DNA of 64,000 nucleotides, from the NCBI RefSeq assembly GCF_001938565.1, contig NZ_MSYM01000016.1:62001-126000 (forward strand), read 5' to 3'. Below, piece after piece: positions 1-9,215 of this stretch. Each line of letters opens with the position of its first letter. Position 1 is the stretch's first letter. Position numbers and translations under genes: made by a program. Source of the stretch: Rhodoferax antarcticus ANT.BR. GTDB lineage: Bacteria; Pseudomonadota; Gammaproteobacteria; Burkholderiales; Burkholderiaceae_C. Under the pieces are notes generated by a model. It searched no databases. It had not been told where the DNA came from and was given only the letters and a program-made list of their open reading frames with translations.

Positions 1-1275
1 CTCGCCGGCTTGCATGCGCTTGCGGTACTCGCCCCACTCAAAGCTCTTGATCTCGGCCTTGATGCCGACTTTGGCCAGGTCAGCCTGCATCAGCTCGGCA
101 ATGCGTTTGGCGTTCGGGTTGTAGGGGCGCTGCACTGGCATGGCCCACAAGTCAGTAGTGAAGCCATTGGCCAAGCCTGCGGCTGCCAGCAGCTTTTTGG
201 CTTCAGCGGGGTTGAAGGCATCGTCCTTGACGGACTTGTTGTACGACCACAGGGTTGGCGGGATTGGGTTGGTGGCTGGCACGCCGGTGCCCAGGTACAC
301 CGCGTCCACAATGGCTTTTTTGTCGATGGCCATGTTGACGGCTTTGCGAACGCGCACGTCGTCAAACGGTTTTTTGGTGGTGTTGTAGGCCAGGTAACCG
401 ATGTTCAGGCCGGGTTGTTCCAGCACCTTAACGTCGGGGTCCTTGCGGATGGCAGCCAAGTCTGCCGGGTTCGGGTAGGGCATCACGTGGCATTCGCCCT
501 TTTGCAACTTGGCCCAGCGCACCGACGCGTCAGGCGTGATGGCAAAGATCAAATTGTCAATCTTCGCCTTGCCAGCCCAGTACTGCGGGAAGGCTTTGTA
601 GCGGATCAGCGCGTCTTTCTGGTACTGCACCAGCATGAAGGGGCCGGTGCCCAAAGGCTCCTGGTCGATTTTTTCTGGTGTGCCCGCTTTCAGCATGGCA
701 ATGGCGTATTCCTTGGACTGCACGCCGTTGTGTGGCATGGCCATGTTGGCCAGGAACGGGGCTTCTGGCGCATTCAGCACAATCTTCACCGTGTATTCAT
801 CGACCTTTTCCACTGACTTCAGCAGTTTGGGCATGCCCATGTCGTCAAAGTAGGAGTGGTTGGAACTGGTGACCTTGAAATACGGGTCTTCCTTATTCCA
901 CTGACGGTCGATCGAGAAGATGAAGTCATCTGCGTTGAAGTCACGCGATGGCTTGAAGTTTTTGTTCGCATGAAATTTAACCCCCTTGCGCAGGGAGAAG
1001 GTATAGACCGTGCCATCAGGCGAGATCGTCCATTTTTCTGCCAGGGCCGGAATCACCTTGGTGCCGCCGCGCTCAAAAGCGACTGGCGTGTTGTAGATCT
1101 GAACCCCTGCATCAAAAGAGGTGCCGGTGGTGTTGATGCCGGGATAAAAGTTCTCCGGGCTACCTTCCGAGCAATACACCAGCGTTTTGGCCGACACCGG
1201 CGACAGCGCCAGCAAAGCGGGTAGCGCCAGCACGCACAAAGCGGTGCGCTTCAACGGAAATTTGGAAATCATCAT
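1..1275 (-). CDS. dppA: Dipeptide/oligopeptide ABC transporter substrate-binding protein, C-terminus off window
   Basis: Periplasmic solute-binding protein of an ABC peptide importer (SBP family 5). The minus-strand frame is open from an ATG at 1275 to the window edge, giving about 425 residues of an expected 520-540. The first 29 residues form a classical signal peptide (KR followed by a long Leu/Ala stretch, then SAKTLVYCSEG). Family-like segments include LVYCSEGSPENFYPG, KWTISPDGTVYTFSLRKGVKFH and a late DVRVRKAVNMAIDK stretch. AGGAG sits 8 nt upstream of the 1275 ATG; a second ATG follows directly. It is the last gene of dppBCDF-A, whereas dppA is normally first. Specificity for dipeptides rather than other peptides is inferred from the operon. 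Confidence 0.9.
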   Translation of the reverse strand, partial: MMISKFPLKRTALCVLALPALLALSPVSAKTLVYCSEGSPENFYPGINTTGTSFDAGVQIYNTPVAFERGGTKVIPALAEKWTISPDGTVYTFSLRKGVKFHANKNFKPSRDFNADDFIFSIDRQWNKEDPYFKVTSSNHSYFDDMGMPKLLKSVEKVDEYTVKIVLNAPEAPFLANMAMPHNGVQSKEYAIAMLKAGTPEKIDQEPLGTGPFMLVQYQKDALIRYKAFPQYWAGKAKIDNLIFAITPDASVRWAKLQKGECHVMPYPNPADLAAIRKDPDVKVLEQPGLNIGYLAYNTTKKPFDDVRVRKAVNMAIDKKAIVDAVYLGTGVPATNPIPPTLWSYNKSVKDDAFNPAEAKKLLAAAGLANGFTTDLWAMPVQRPYNPNAKRIAELMQADLAKVGIKAEIKSFEWGEYRKRMQAGE

Positions 1276-1294
1276 CTTTTGGACTCCTGACAGG

Positions 1295-2329
1295 TTAATG
1301 CTGCGCTGCAGCGGGTTGGGACAATTGTTCAGCCAGATGGCAGGCCACTTGCCTGCCCGCCAACGCTCTCAAAACAGGCCGCTGTTCCTGGCACAGCGGC
1401 ACCACATGCGGGCAGCGTGTGGAAAACACGCAGCCGCTGGGCGGGTTCAAGGGGGAAGGCAGTTCGCCTTTCAACACGATACGCTGTTTGGAAACTCCAG
1501 TGCCGACCATACCCGGTGTGGAGGCCAAAAGTGCCTGGGTGTAGGGATGCAGCGGCTGGGCAAAAAGCGTGGCTTTGTCGCCTTGCTCCATGGCGTGGCC
1601 CAAATACATCACCAGCAAATCGTCGGCAATATGCCGCACCACGCCCAAGTCATGCGAGATGAACAGGTAAGCCAGACCCAGTTCGCGCTGCAAGTCAGCC
1701 AGCAGGTTCAGCACCTGCGCCTGAATCGACACGTCCAGCGCTGAAACTGGCTCGTCGGCCACGATCAGCGCGGGCTTGAGCATGAGTGCGCGCGCAATGG
1801 CAATACGCTGGCGCTGCCCGCCCGAGAACATATGTGGGTAGCGGTCATAGTGCTCCGGGCGAAGGCCCACCAGCGCCAGCATGGCGCGCGCCTGCTCGGC
1901 ACGCTGCTTGGCATCCAGCGGGGTGTTGATCTCCAGCGGGGCTTCCAGGATGGCGCCGATCTTCTTGCGCGGGTTGAGCGAGCCATAGGGGTTCTGGAAC
2001 ACCAGTTGCACCGTGCGCCGCAGCGCCTGGCGCTCTGCTGCGCTGGCCGTGGTGACCTCAACCGAGCCGAGTTTGAGCTGCCCGGCGGTGGGCATTTCGA
2101 TCAGCGACACCATGCGCGCGAGAGTGGATTTGCCGCAGCCGGATTCGCCCACCACCGCCAGCGTTTTGCCAGCTTGTACGGTGAACGAGATGCCGCTGAC
2201 GGCTTGCAAATTATCAGCGGCGCGAAAGGCACCGTGGCTGATCTTATAGACCTGCTTCAGGTCACGGGCTACCACCACCGTCTCGGCAGAGGCGTTTGGC
2301 GTAGCTTTTTCGGAGGCAGCTTGTTTCAT
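1295..2329 (-). CDS. dppF: Dipeptide ABC transporter ATP-binding protein DppF
   Basis: ATPase subunit of the peptide importer, 344 aa. Walker [10 protein letters not shown] is at about residues 61-69, the signature FSGGQRQR near 165, Walker B LIVADEP and the D-loop SALD follow, and the C-terminal oligopeptide-transporter domain carries the Cys-containing FSTRCP segment. Its ATG overlaps the dppD stop in an ATGA, so the two ATPases are translationally coupled. dppA follows 19 bp downstream. DppF and DppD form the heterodimeric motor on the DppBC channel. The exact peptide specificity is not readable from the ATPase. Confidence 0.92.
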   Translation of the reverse strand: MKQAASEKATPNASAETVVVARDLKQVYKISHGAFRAADNLQAVSGISFTVQAGKTLAVVGESGCGKSTLARMVSLIEMPTAGQLKLGSVEVTTASAAERQALRRTVQLVFQNPYGSLNPRKKIGAILEAPLEINTPLDAKQRAEQARAMLALVGLRPEHYDRYPHMFSGGQRQRIAIARALMLKPALIVADEPVSALDVSIQAQVLNLLADLQRELGLAYLFISHDLGVVRHIADDLLVMYLGHAMEQGDKATLFAQPLHPYTQALLASTPGMVGTGVSKQRIVLKGELPSPLNPPSGCVFSTRCPHVVPLCQEQRPVLRALAGRQVACHLAEQLSQPAAAQH

Positions 2330-3315
2330 GCGGCAACCCCTTGCAGCACAGGCGCGGTGGCCAGCGGGGTGTGGCAGCGCACCATGCCGCTTTGCCAGTC
2401 GCGCAGGGCAGGGCGCTCATTCTGGCAGCGCTGGTTGGCATAGCCACAGCGCGGTGAAAACAGGCAGCCGCTGGGCCGGTCATACAGGCCAGGCACCATG
2501 CCGGGGATGGTGGCCAGACGCGTGGCGCCGTCACTGCGCTCGGGCATGGCGGCCAGCAGGGCGTCGGTATAGGGGTGCTGCGGGGCTTCAAACATGTGCT
2601 GCGCGCTGCGCCCTTCCATGATTTGCCCGGCGTACATCACCGCCACGCGCTGCGCCATCTCGGACACCACGCCCATGTTGTGGGTGATCAGCACCAAGGC
2701 CATCTGGCGGTCTTTCTGGAGCGTTCGCAGCAGGTCAAGAATCTGCGCCTGAATGGTCACGTCCAGCGCGGTGGTTGGCTCGTCTGCTATCAAAAGTTTA
2801 GGGTTGCAGGCAATCGCCATGGCAATCATCACGCGCTGGCTCATGCCGCCCGAGAGCTGGTGCGGGTAGATACCCAGGCGACTTTCTGGCGCGGGAATGC
2901 CCACCTGCTCGAGCAACTCAATGGAGCGCTTATGTGCCGCTTTTTTGTCCATGCCCATGTGCAGGCGCAGTGTTTCGGCCATCTGAAAACCCACGGTAAA
3001 ACATGGGTTCAGGCTGGTGGTGGGGTCCTGAAAGATCATCGCCATGTCTTTGCCTGTGACGTTGCGGCGCTCGCGCTCGGACATCTTTAGCAGGTCGTGG
3101 CCGTCAAATAAGAGCCGGTCGGCGGTGATCTGGCCGGGGTAGGCGACCAGGCCCATGAGCGCCATCATCGTCACGCTTTTGCCCGAGCCGGATTCACCCA
3201 CAATGCCGAGCACATCGCCCGCGTCTAGCGACAGGCTCACGCCATCCACCGCGTGCATCACAGCGGTTTTGGACGGAAACCGCACCGACAGATTTTCAAT
3301 TTCCAGAAGTGCCAT
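2326..3315 (-). CDS. dppD: Dipeptide ABC transporter ATP-binding protein DppD
   Basis: Second ATPase of the peptide importer, 329 aa from the ATG at 3315; a TTG lies one codon upstream but ATG is preferred. Walker A GESGSGKS lies near residue 40, followed by the Q-loop ([10 protein letters not shown]), the signature LSGGMSQR, Walker [13 protein letters not shown] and the H-loop ITHNMG. The C-terminal [10 protein letters not shown] segment is typical of oligopeptide-type ATPases. The stop overlaps the dppF start by 4 nt (ATGA), and dppC ends 12 bp upstream. It works with DppF to energise import. Confidence 0.92.
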   Translation of the reverse strand: MALLEIENLSVRFPSKTAVMHAVDGVSLSLDAGDVLGIVGESGSGKSVTMMALMGLVAYPGQITADRLLFDGHDLLKMSERERRNVTGKDMAMIFQDPTTSLNPCFTVGFQMAETLRLHMGMDKKAAHKRSIELLEQVGIPAPESRLGIYPHQLSGGMSQRVMIAMAIACNPKLLIADEPTTALDVTIQAQILDLLRTLQKDRQMALVLITHNMGVVSEMAQRVAVMYAGQIMEGRSAQHMFEAPQHPYTDALLAAMPERSDGATRLATIPGMVPGLYDRPSGCLFSPRCGYANQRCQNERPALRDWQSGMVRCHTPLATAPVLQGVAA

Positions 3316-3327
3316 CAAAAACTCATT

Positions 3328-4221
3328 TCAGCGTTTGAGTTTGGGGTCAAACGCGTCGCGCAAGCCATCACCCAGCAGGTTAAAGGCCAGCACGGTGATC
3401 AAAATTGCCAAGCCGGGGAAGGTTACCACCCACCAGGCGCGCAGCACAAACTCGCGTGCATCGGCCAGCATGGTGCCCCACTCGGGCGAGGGCGGCTGCG
3501 CACCCAGGCCCAGAAAGCCCAGCGCTGCAGCGTCCAGAATAGCCGCTGAAATGCCCAGTGAGGCCTGCACAATCAGCGGTGCGGCGCAGTTGGGCAGCAC
3601 CTCGCTGAACATCAACCGCAAGTGGCCAGCGCCGTTCATGCGTGCGGCGGTGACATAGTCGCGTGACATCTCGGTGATGACGGCTGCGCGCGTGATGCGC
3701 ACGTAATGCGGCAACACCACCACTGCCACCGCCAGCATGGCGTTCATCAGCCCGGGCCCCAGAATGGCCACAATCACAATCGCCAGCAGCAGGCTGGGCA
3801 GGGTCAGGATGATGTCCATCAGGCGCATCACCGCCACTTCAAAAATGCCCCGGAAGTAACCCGCCGTAAGCCCCAGCACGGTGCCCAAAATGACTGACAG
3901 GGTCACCACTGCCAGGCCAATGGCCAGTGACAGCCGGGCCCCAAAGATCAGCCGCGACAGGATGTCTCGGCCAATGGCGTCGGTGCCGAGCAGGTGCGCC
4001 GATGAGCCGCCTTCCTGCCAGGCTGGCGGCACCAAAAACACGCTGGAGTCGGTGGCGTCAGGGGCGTAAGGTGCAATCCACGGGGCAAAAGCCGCCGTAA
4101 AGAGCACCACCAGCACAATCACCAAGCCACCCACGGCCCCTTTGTTGGTTGAAAAATAGTCCCAGAACTCACGCATTGGGTGCTGCGTGGTGTGCACAGA
4201 GGGCTGAGTAAGCGTTGTCAT
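3328..4221 (-). CDS. dppC: Dipeptide ABC transporter permease DppC
   Basis: Inner-membrane permease, 297 aa, with an N-terminal transmembrane helix after a short polar tail, a periplasmic segment (PYAPDATDSS), then five further hydrophobic segments. The EAA-type loop (TAARMNGAGHLRLMFSEVLPNC) contacts the ATPases. The protein ends DGLRDAFDPKLKR, typical of DppC/OppC. No clear Shine-Dalgarno precedes the ATG at 4221; an internal start at MREFWDYF is possible. It lies between dppB (15 bp upstream) and dppD (12 bp downstream). Confidence 0.9.
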   Translation of the reverse strand: MTTLTQPSVHTTQHPMREFWDYFSTNKGAVGGLVIVLVVLFTAAFAPWIAPYAPDATDSSVFLVPPAWQEGGSSAHLLGTDAIGRDILSRLIFGARLSLAIGLAVVTLSVILGTVLGLTAGYFRGIFEVAVMRLMDIILTLPSLLLAIVIVAILGPGLMNAMLAVAVVVLPHYVRITRAAVITEMSRDYVTAARMNGAGHLRLMFSEVLPNCAAPLIVQASLGISAAILDAAALGFLGLGAQPPSPEWGTMLADAREFVLRAWWVVTFPGLAILITVLAFNLLGDGLRDAFDPKLKR

Positions 4222-4236
4222 GTGAAGAGGTCTGTG

Positions 4237-5241
4237 TCAGTGCCGAATGCGCGGGTTGATGATGCCGTAGGTCACGTCCACCAGCAGGTTGACCAGCATC
4301 ACCATACTGCCCAGCAGCAAGATGCCGCCCTGCAGCACCGGGTAGTCACGTCGGCCAATGGCTTCGATCATCCACTTGCCCACGCCCGGCCACGAAAAAA
4401 TGGTCTCGGTCAGGATCGCGCCGGTAAACAGCACGCCCACCTGCAAACCAATCACGGTGATCACCGGAATCAGCGCGTTGCGAAGCGCATGCAGGCCCAC
4501 CACCCGGAGATTGGACAGACCCTTGGCGCGTGCGGTGCGGATGTAGTCCTCGCCCAGCACTTCGAGCATGGCTGAGCGGGTCATGCGGGCAATCACCGCC
4601 AGCGGGTTGGTGCCTAGCACAATCATCGGCAAAATCAGGTGCATAGCGGCAGACTTGAAGGCGTCCATGTCGCCCGCTAGCCAAGTGTCGATCAGCAAAA
4701 AGCCAGTTACCGGCTCAATGAAATACTGTACCGAGATGCGCCCGGACACCGGTGTCAGGTCTAACTGCACCGAAAAAAACAGGATCAGCAGCAGGCCCCA
4801 CCAGAAAATCGGCATTGAATACCCGGTGAGCGAGACGCCCATCACCCCGTGGTCGAGGATGGTGTTGCGTTTGACGGCAGCCAAAATACCCGCCGGAATA
4901 CCGATGATCAGCGCAAACAGCATGGCGCTCAAAGCCAACTCCACGGTGGCAGGAAACAGCGCCAGAAACTCGTCCAACACCGGCGTGTGGGTGATCAGGG
5001 ATGTACCCAGATCACCTTGCAGCACCCGGCCGATATAGATGCCGTACTGCACCATCACCGGGCGGTCCAGCCCGTAGGCCTTGAGCAACTCGGCGTGGCG
5101 CGCGGCATCAATACCGCGTTCGCCGGCCAGGGTTTCAATCGGGTCGCCGGGCACCATCCGGATCAGAAAAAACGCGACCAGCGTCATGCCGATGAAGGTA
5201 GGAATGATCAGGCTAAAGCGGGTAAGCAAAAAACGCAGCAT
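4237..5241 (-). CDS. dppB: Dipeptide ABC transporter permease DppB
   Basis: First gene of the dpp operon, an inner-membrane permease of 334 aa starting MLRFLLTRFSLIIPTF. The frame is open up to 5313, but that extension runs through the terminator of the upstream gene and lacks family similarity, so the ATG at 5241 is chosen. Features typical of DppB are the VPGDPIETLAGERG motif after helix 1, the EAA loop (DYIRTARAKGLSNLRVVGLHALRNA) and the C-terminal LVDVTYGIINPRIR. About six membrane helices. It pairs with DppC to form the channel. Confidence 0.9.
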   Translation of the reverse strand: MLRFLLTRFSLIIPTFIGMTLVAFFLIRMVPGDPIETLAGERGIDAARHAELLKAYGLDRPVMVQYGIYIGRVLQGDLGTSLITHTPVLDEFLALFPATVELALSAMLFALIIGIPAGILAAVKRNTILDHGVMGVSLTGYSMPIFWWGLLLILFFSVQLDLTPVSGRISVQYFIEPVTGFLLIDTWLAGDMDAFKSAAMHLILPMIVLGTNPLAVIARMTRSAMLEVLGEDYIRTARAKGLSNLRVVGLHALRNALIPVITVIGLQVGVLFTGAILTETIFSWPGVGKWMIEAIGRRDYPVLQGGILLLGSMVMLVNLLVDVTYGIINPRIRH

Positions 5242-5285
5242 CGACGACGTGTAATTTTTGGTGAGTTCAACATAATGCCACAACG

Positions 5286-5312
5286 AAAAAGCCGACTTGC
5301 GTCGGCTTCTCA
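5286..5312 (-). terminator. Rho-independent terminator of the SWIB/H1-like gene
   Basis: Read on the minus strand, AAGCCGAC, a GCAA loop and GTCGGCTT form an 8-bp stem followed by a T-run. It begins about 18 bp after the stop of the SWIB gene and ends about 45 bp before dppB, separating the two units and arguing against the longer dppB start. Confidence 0.8.
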
Positions 5313-5330
5313 AAAGCCCATGGGCCTGAC

Positions 5331-5861
5331 TTACTTCAGGTGCTTGCCAATCAGGCCGGCCATCTCAAACATGCTGACCTGCGCTTTGCCAAACACTTCC
5401 TTCAGCTTGGCATCGGCATTGACCAGACGCTTGTTGACTGCATCTTGCAGGTTGTGCTTCTTGATGTAAACCCACAGCAGTTTGACTACTTCAGTGCGGG
5501 GGATCGGCTTGCCGCCGACGATGGCTGCCAGCGCGGTGCTGGGGGTCAGCGCCTTCATAAAGGCGGCGTTGGCGGTGCGCTTGGTGGCGACTTTCTTGGC
5601 AGGCGCTTTTTTTGCAGCGGCTTTGGGAGCGGTTTTAGCAGCGGGTGCGGCCTTGGTTGCAACTTTCTTGGCGGGTGCGGCGGCTTTCTTAGCAGGGGCG
5701 GCAGCGGCTTTTACGGTTTTTACCGCAGCGGCCTTCACTGGTGCGGCTTTGGCCGGAGCCTTTTTCGCAGCGGCTACGGGCTTGGCAGCCGCCTTGGTGG
5801 CGGGTGCGGCTTTGGTGGCCGGAGCAGCTTTCTTTGCTGGCGCTTTTTTTGCAGTTGCCAT
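5331..5861 (-). CDS. Histone H1-like protein with C-terminal SWIB/MDM2 domain
   Basis: A 176-aa basic protein in two parts. Residues 1 to about 95 are low-complexity Lys/Ala/Pro repeats of the KKAPAKKAAPATK type, like eukaryotic H1 tails and bacterial AlgP/HctB tails. Residues from about 100 to 176 (SPALAAIVGG ... LIGKHLK) match a SWIB/MDM2 domain (TALAAIVGGKPIPRTEVVKL, then LWVYIKKHNLQD). Such fusions are frequent in Burkholderiales and chlamydiae and are presumed nucleoid-associated, but I know of no settled function. The repeated codons suit slippage, so tail length probably varies between strains. It has its own terminator and appears monocistronic. Confidence 0.85.
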   Translation of the reverse strand: MATAKKAPAKKAAPATKAAPATKAAAKPVAAAKKAPAKAAPVKAAAVKTVKAAAAPAKKAAAPAKKVATKAAPAAKTAPKAAAKKAPAKKVATKRTANAAFMKALTPSTALAAIVGGKPIPRTEVVKLLWVYIKKHNLQDAVNKRLVNADAKLKEVFGKAQVSMFEMAGLIGKHLK

Positions 5862-6103
5862 GGTGTTTGTCCTATCAGTAGTTAATCAATGACCAGCAAA
5901 AACAGCGCCTCTGCTGGGTGTGCAGGATGCTACTGGAGAAAAACCCCTTTTTCCTAGGGAAAAACGATAAATTCGCCCGCTTATCGGCGTTTTTTGCAGG
6001 GACGGCGTTGCGACAGGGCCTCGCCGAGCCTAATTTTTGCCGTCGCTGGCAAGACAAAGGCATGCGCTCACTACAATTTTTTTATTTACAGAGGAATCCC
6101 ACC

Positions 6104-6625
6104 ATGACTGCTTGCCTGGCAACCTGTGACTTGTGCGACGCCCATAAAAACGCTTCTCCCGAGCTGTTTCGAGTGTTGCCCCCGGTGTTTCGTGACTTTG
6201 GCGCGCGCCGCACCTTTGCCGGGCCGGTGGTCACCGTCAAGTGTTTTGAAGACAACTCGCTGGTGAAGGCGGCTGTGGACAGCTGCGGTTTCTTCGACAC
6301 GCCAGAGGGCCGCGTCGGCAAAGTGCTGGTGGTGGATGGCGCGGGTTCGCTGCGTCGGGCGCTGCTGGGTGGCAACCTGGGCGCAGCGGCGGCGCGCAAC
6401 GGTTGGGCCGGTGTGGTGATAGACGGCTGCGTGCGAGATGTGGCCGAATTGGCCCCGCTGGACGTGGGCATTCGCGCTTTAGCCGCCATGCCCCTGCCCA
6501 CCGAAAAGCAAAACCAGGGCCTGAAAGACTTGGCGGTGCAGATTCAAGGCGTCTGGGTGAATCCGGGAGACTGGCTGTATGCGGATGAAGATGGCATGGT
6601 GGTGAGTGCCCAGCCCCTTAGCTGA
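6104..6625 (+). CDS. rraA: RraA family protein (RNase E activity regulator / HMG-type aldolase fold)
   Basis: 173 aa starting MTACLATCDLCD at 6104, with GAGGAA about 8 nt upstream; the frame is open further 5' but the extension has no family character. The conserved nucleotide/carboxylate-binding region reads GGNLGAAAARNGWAGVVIDGC followed by VRD, and the loop LPTEKQNQG is also conserved. In E. coli RraA binds RNase E and lowers RNA turnover. Close relatives are class II 4-hydroxy-4-methyl-2-oxoglutarate aldolases, and the G(X)20RD-like pattern is present here, so either role is possible. Monocistronic in appearance. Confidence 0.88.
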   Translation: MTACLATCDLCDAHKNASPELFRVLPPVFRDFGARRTFAGPVVTVKCFEDNSLVKAAVDSCGFFDTPEGRVGKVLVVDGAGSLRRALLGGNLGAAAARNGWAGVVIDGCVRDVAELAPLDVGIRALAAMPLPTEKQNQGLKDLAVQIQGVWVNPGDWLYADEDGMVVSAQPLS

Positions 6626-6676
6626 ACCCGCTCGCCTTGGGCTATATCTACGCGCTCCCGCCGCTGCGCGAGCGGC

Positions 6677-7630
6677 TCAGCTGCCTGGGCCGCCAGAGCG
6701 CGATGGCAAGGTGGCCAGCACCACACCTGCCAGACACAGTGCAAACGCCAGCACCTGAAACCCGCTCAGGCTTTCCCCCAGCACCAATACACCCACTGCA
6801 GCAGCAGAAATCGGCAGCATCACCGTGAACACACCGGCTTGCGCAGCGGGCACGGTTTTCAGCCCGGTCATCCACAGCCACACCGTCCAGACGCTGGCCG
6901 CCAGCGCGTAAAACACCAGCAGCAGCCACATCGGCGTGGGCACGCTGGCAAAGTCAAACGACCAGGCCGCGTAAAGCCCCAGCGGCGTCATCAGCGCAAA
7001 GCCCCACAGGTTGATCAGCGCAGTGATGCGTTTGGGTGACACGCTGCCGGTGAGCTTCTTGCCGATCACCGCGTAGGCCGCTTCGCACACCACCGCGCCA
7101 AAGATCAGCAGATTGCCCAGCCACGAGGTTTTAGAAGACAAATCAGCCTCTGACCCTTGTCCTATATGCGCTAACAGCTCTGATTTTGAGAGCGAAAATA
7201 AACCAATGCCGAGCGCCGCCAGAGCAATTGCCAGCGCCACCCGGCGGGTGATACGTTCACGCAGAAACACCCAGCTCAGCAGCGCCACCATCGCCGGGAT
7301 GCCCGCCAAAATCACCCCGGCCGACACGGCGGTGGTCATGCTCACGCCAAACAACATGCAAATGGTGAACAGAAAGTTGCCGAGAAACGACTCCAAAAAG
7401 ATCAGCAATCGCGTGTTGCGGCCCATCACAGGCTCGCTGGCGGGCTTGATCAGCCAGTGCGGCATGGCCAAAGCGCCAATACCAAACCGCAGCCAGGCCA
7501 GCAAAAACACCGGCAGCGCGGTCACCAGCGGTTTGCTCAAGGCCACATAGCTGCCCACCAGTACCATGCTGAGTGCCAGAAACACATAGGCCAGCCAGCG
7601 GGGCGGGGCGGCAACAGCTTTAAAAGTCAT
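6677..7630 (-). CDS. DMT-superfamily (EamA) transporter with in-frame repeat insertion
   Basis: A 317-aa inner-membrane protein with about ten hydrophobic segments arranged as two EamA halves (WLAYVFLALSMVLVGSYVA opens the first, WLGNLLIFGAVVCEAAYAV the second). EamA proteins export amino acids or other metabolites; the substrate cannot be read here. Between the halves the coding sequence contains a copy of the dispersed CTAG repeat (7146-7190) that encodes SKSELLAHIGQGSEA in a loop. It converges with rraA, about 50 bp away. ATG at 7630. Confidence 0.85.
   Translation of the reverse strand: MTFKAVAAPPRWLAYVFLALSMVLVGSYVALSKPLVTALPVFLLAWLRFGIGALAMPHWLIKPASEPVMGRNTRLLIFLESFLGNFLFTICMLFGVSMTTAVSAGVILAGIPAMVALLSWVFLRERITRRVALAIALAALGIGLFSLSKSELLAHIGQGSEADLSSKTSWLGNLLIFGAVVCEAAYAVIGKKLTGSVSPKRITALINLWGFALMTPLGLYAAWSFDFASVPTPMWLLLVFYALAASVWTVWLWMTGLKTVPAAQAGVFTVMLPISAAAVGVLVLGESLSGFQVLAFALCLAGVVLATLPSRSGGPGS
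7146..7190 (+). repeat. CTAG dispersed repeat, copy 1 (inside DMT transporter gene)
   Basis: Diverged copy in forward orientation: GCCTCTGACCCTTG, then TATGCGCTAACAGCTCTGATTTTGA. It lies wholly inside the coding frame of the EamA transporter and keeps it open. Confidence 0.65.
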
Positions 7631-8146
7631 GCGGGAAAAGTGACGTCAAGGCAAAGTCTTGGATGATGCCTGAAGTGGCGGTGGCGGCGTTGGCGCTGGA
7701 AGTGCCATCAAGGGCGTTGAGGGCCGAGGTCAAGCTGTCAAAAGCCCAGAAACCGGCTTCTGCCCAAATCCCGTCCCCGATGGCGAGCGTTGGAAAAATC
7801 GGATGGGCTTTGAAAAGCTGGGGCGTTGGATGGCGCGTTTGCAGCGGATTTGTTTCGCAAGGGTGGATTCAGGCTATTGCAAGCGAGCGCGCTGCTATGG
7901 GTGACTACGGCTGTCTCCTGGCCCTGTGGGCCTCCTCCTTGCAACAGCCTTAGCCGCCGGATCCTTGCGACAGCCTCAGTTGCAAGATAGCCGCCAGTGA
8001 TGTGCTGCTGCAGTGGATTGCCGCCCACCATCGAAATTGGCACCACCGAAAGCATCGAAAATTGCCGACACTACCGTACCAATTGACCGCGCAGGCACAT
8101 CGCTACGTGAGCAGTTGCGCTTTATTTGCGTTATGAGGATTGTTTG
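7631..8146. other. Gene-free stretch upstream of speB
   Basis: About 500 bp with no convincing gene; open frames on either strand (for example 7738-8055 minus) have poor composition and no recognisable motif. It holds an 18-bp imperfect direct repeat (TCCTTGCAACAGCCTTAG at 7936 and TCCTTGCGACAGCCTCAG at 7962). The promoter of the polyamine locus is presumably near the right end, but I cannot fix it. Confidence 0.5.
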
Positions 8147-9061
8147 ATGACCACCACTCGTTTTGCCTATGCCGCCAGCACCAACCGCTTTTTGGCCGCG
8201 CCCGAATTGCTTGAGCAGCCGTTTGCCGTGGTCGGCGTGCCGTTTGACGGCGCGGTCACCAATCGCCCTGGCGCACGCTTTGGCCCCCAAGACATTCGCC
8301 GTGCCAGCCTGATGCTGTGCGACGGAATTCATCCGCACTTCAATGTGAGCCCGCTGGGTGTGCTGGGTGATGGCTACGACATGGCGCTGCCCAATGCCTC
8401 GCCGCTGCCCGTGGTGCGAGAGGCGATTCAAACCCAGGCTGCAGCCCTCATGGCCCGGCACCACTGTGTGTTTTTAGGCGGCGACCATTCGGTGACCCTG
8501 CCATTACTGCGTGCGGCCAAGGCGCAGTTTGGCGAGCTCGCGCTGATCCACTTTGACGCGCACTGTGACACCTGGAGCGACCATTTTGGCGAACCTTCAG
8601 GTCACGGCACCTGGACTTATGAGGCGCTGACTGAGGGCTTGGTCAGCCCGCAGCACACGGTGCAGATTGGCTTGCGCTCCAGTGGTGAACGGGCGGCGCG
8701 CGAGTATGTGCAAGACCAGGGCGGGCTGATTTTTACCGCCCGCCAGTTGCGTGGGCTTGACGGTGGCGCGCTGGTGCCGGTAGTGGCGCAGATTGCGCAG
8801 CGCATTGGCCACCGGCCGTGTTACCTGACGCTGGACATTGACTGCCTGGACCCGGCGTTTGCGCCCGGCACCGGCACCCCCGAGCCCGGCGGCTTGACCA
8901 GTTCGCAGGTGCTAACGCTGCTCGAAGACCTGAGCCCGCTCAACCTGATCGGCATGGACTGCGTTGAAGTGGCCCCGGCCTACGACCACGCCGAGCTAAC
9001 CAGCAGCGCCGCCGCCGCATTCGTCTGGACTTACCTGTGCGGCCAGGTGGCCAAGCGGTAA
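8147..9061 (+). CDS. speB: Agmatinase (ureohydrolase family)
   Basis: Hydrolyses agmatine to putrescine and urea using a binuclear Mn centre. 304 aa from the ATG at 8147, with GAGGA 7 nt upstream. Metal-binding motifs are all present: GGDHSVTLPLLRA, HFDAHCDTWSD and TLDIDCLDPAFAPGTGTPEPGG. It is the first gene of a plus-strand polyamine locus, so putrescine made here can enter either route encoded downstream. A related guanidinobutyrase or guanidinopropionase activity cannot be excluded from sequence alone, but the neighbouring putrescine genes favour agmatine. Confidence 0.9.
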   Translation: MTTTRFAYAASTNRFLAAPELLEQPFAVVGVPFDGAVTNRPGARFGPQDIRRASLMLCDGIHPHFNVSPLGVLGDGYDMALPNASPLPVVREAIQTQAAALMARHHCVFLGGDHSVTLPLLRAAKAQFGELALIHFDAHCDTWSDHFGEPSGHGTWTYEALTEGLVSPQHTVQIGLRSSGERAAREYVQDQGGLIFTARQLRGLDGGALVPVVAQIAQRIGHRPCYLTLDIDCLDPAFAPGTGTPEPGGLTSSQVLTLLEDLSPLNLIGMDCVEVAPAYDHAELTSSAAAAFVWTYLCGQVAKR

Positions 9062-9106
9062 AGACCTACTGTCATGGCAACGAAGCTGCCCCAAATCATG
9101 AAAACC

Positions 9107-9189
9107 CCCGTCATTACGAGGCGCGTAGCGACGTGGCAATCCATGCGTTTCTCATTTGTGGATTGCTTCACTGGCGTTCGCAATGCCGG
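9107..9189. repeat. REP-like palindromic repeat (TGGCAATCCATG type)
   Basis: Left arm CCCGTCATTACGAGGCG ... GTGGCAATCCATG and right arm GTGGATTGCTTC ... GCGTTCGCAATGCCGG form an imperfect inverted repeat. A diverged copy lies at 56936-57018. This resembles widespread bacterial palindromes of the type TCATTGCGAG ... GGCAATCC. Confidence 0.7.
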
Positions 9190-9215
9190 CTGTATTTCAC
9201 GTTAAGGAAACGCTC

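Noticed and set aside
5242..5313. Longer N-terminus of DppB
   Set aside because: The added 24 codons run through the terminator of the upstream gene and do not resemble the family.
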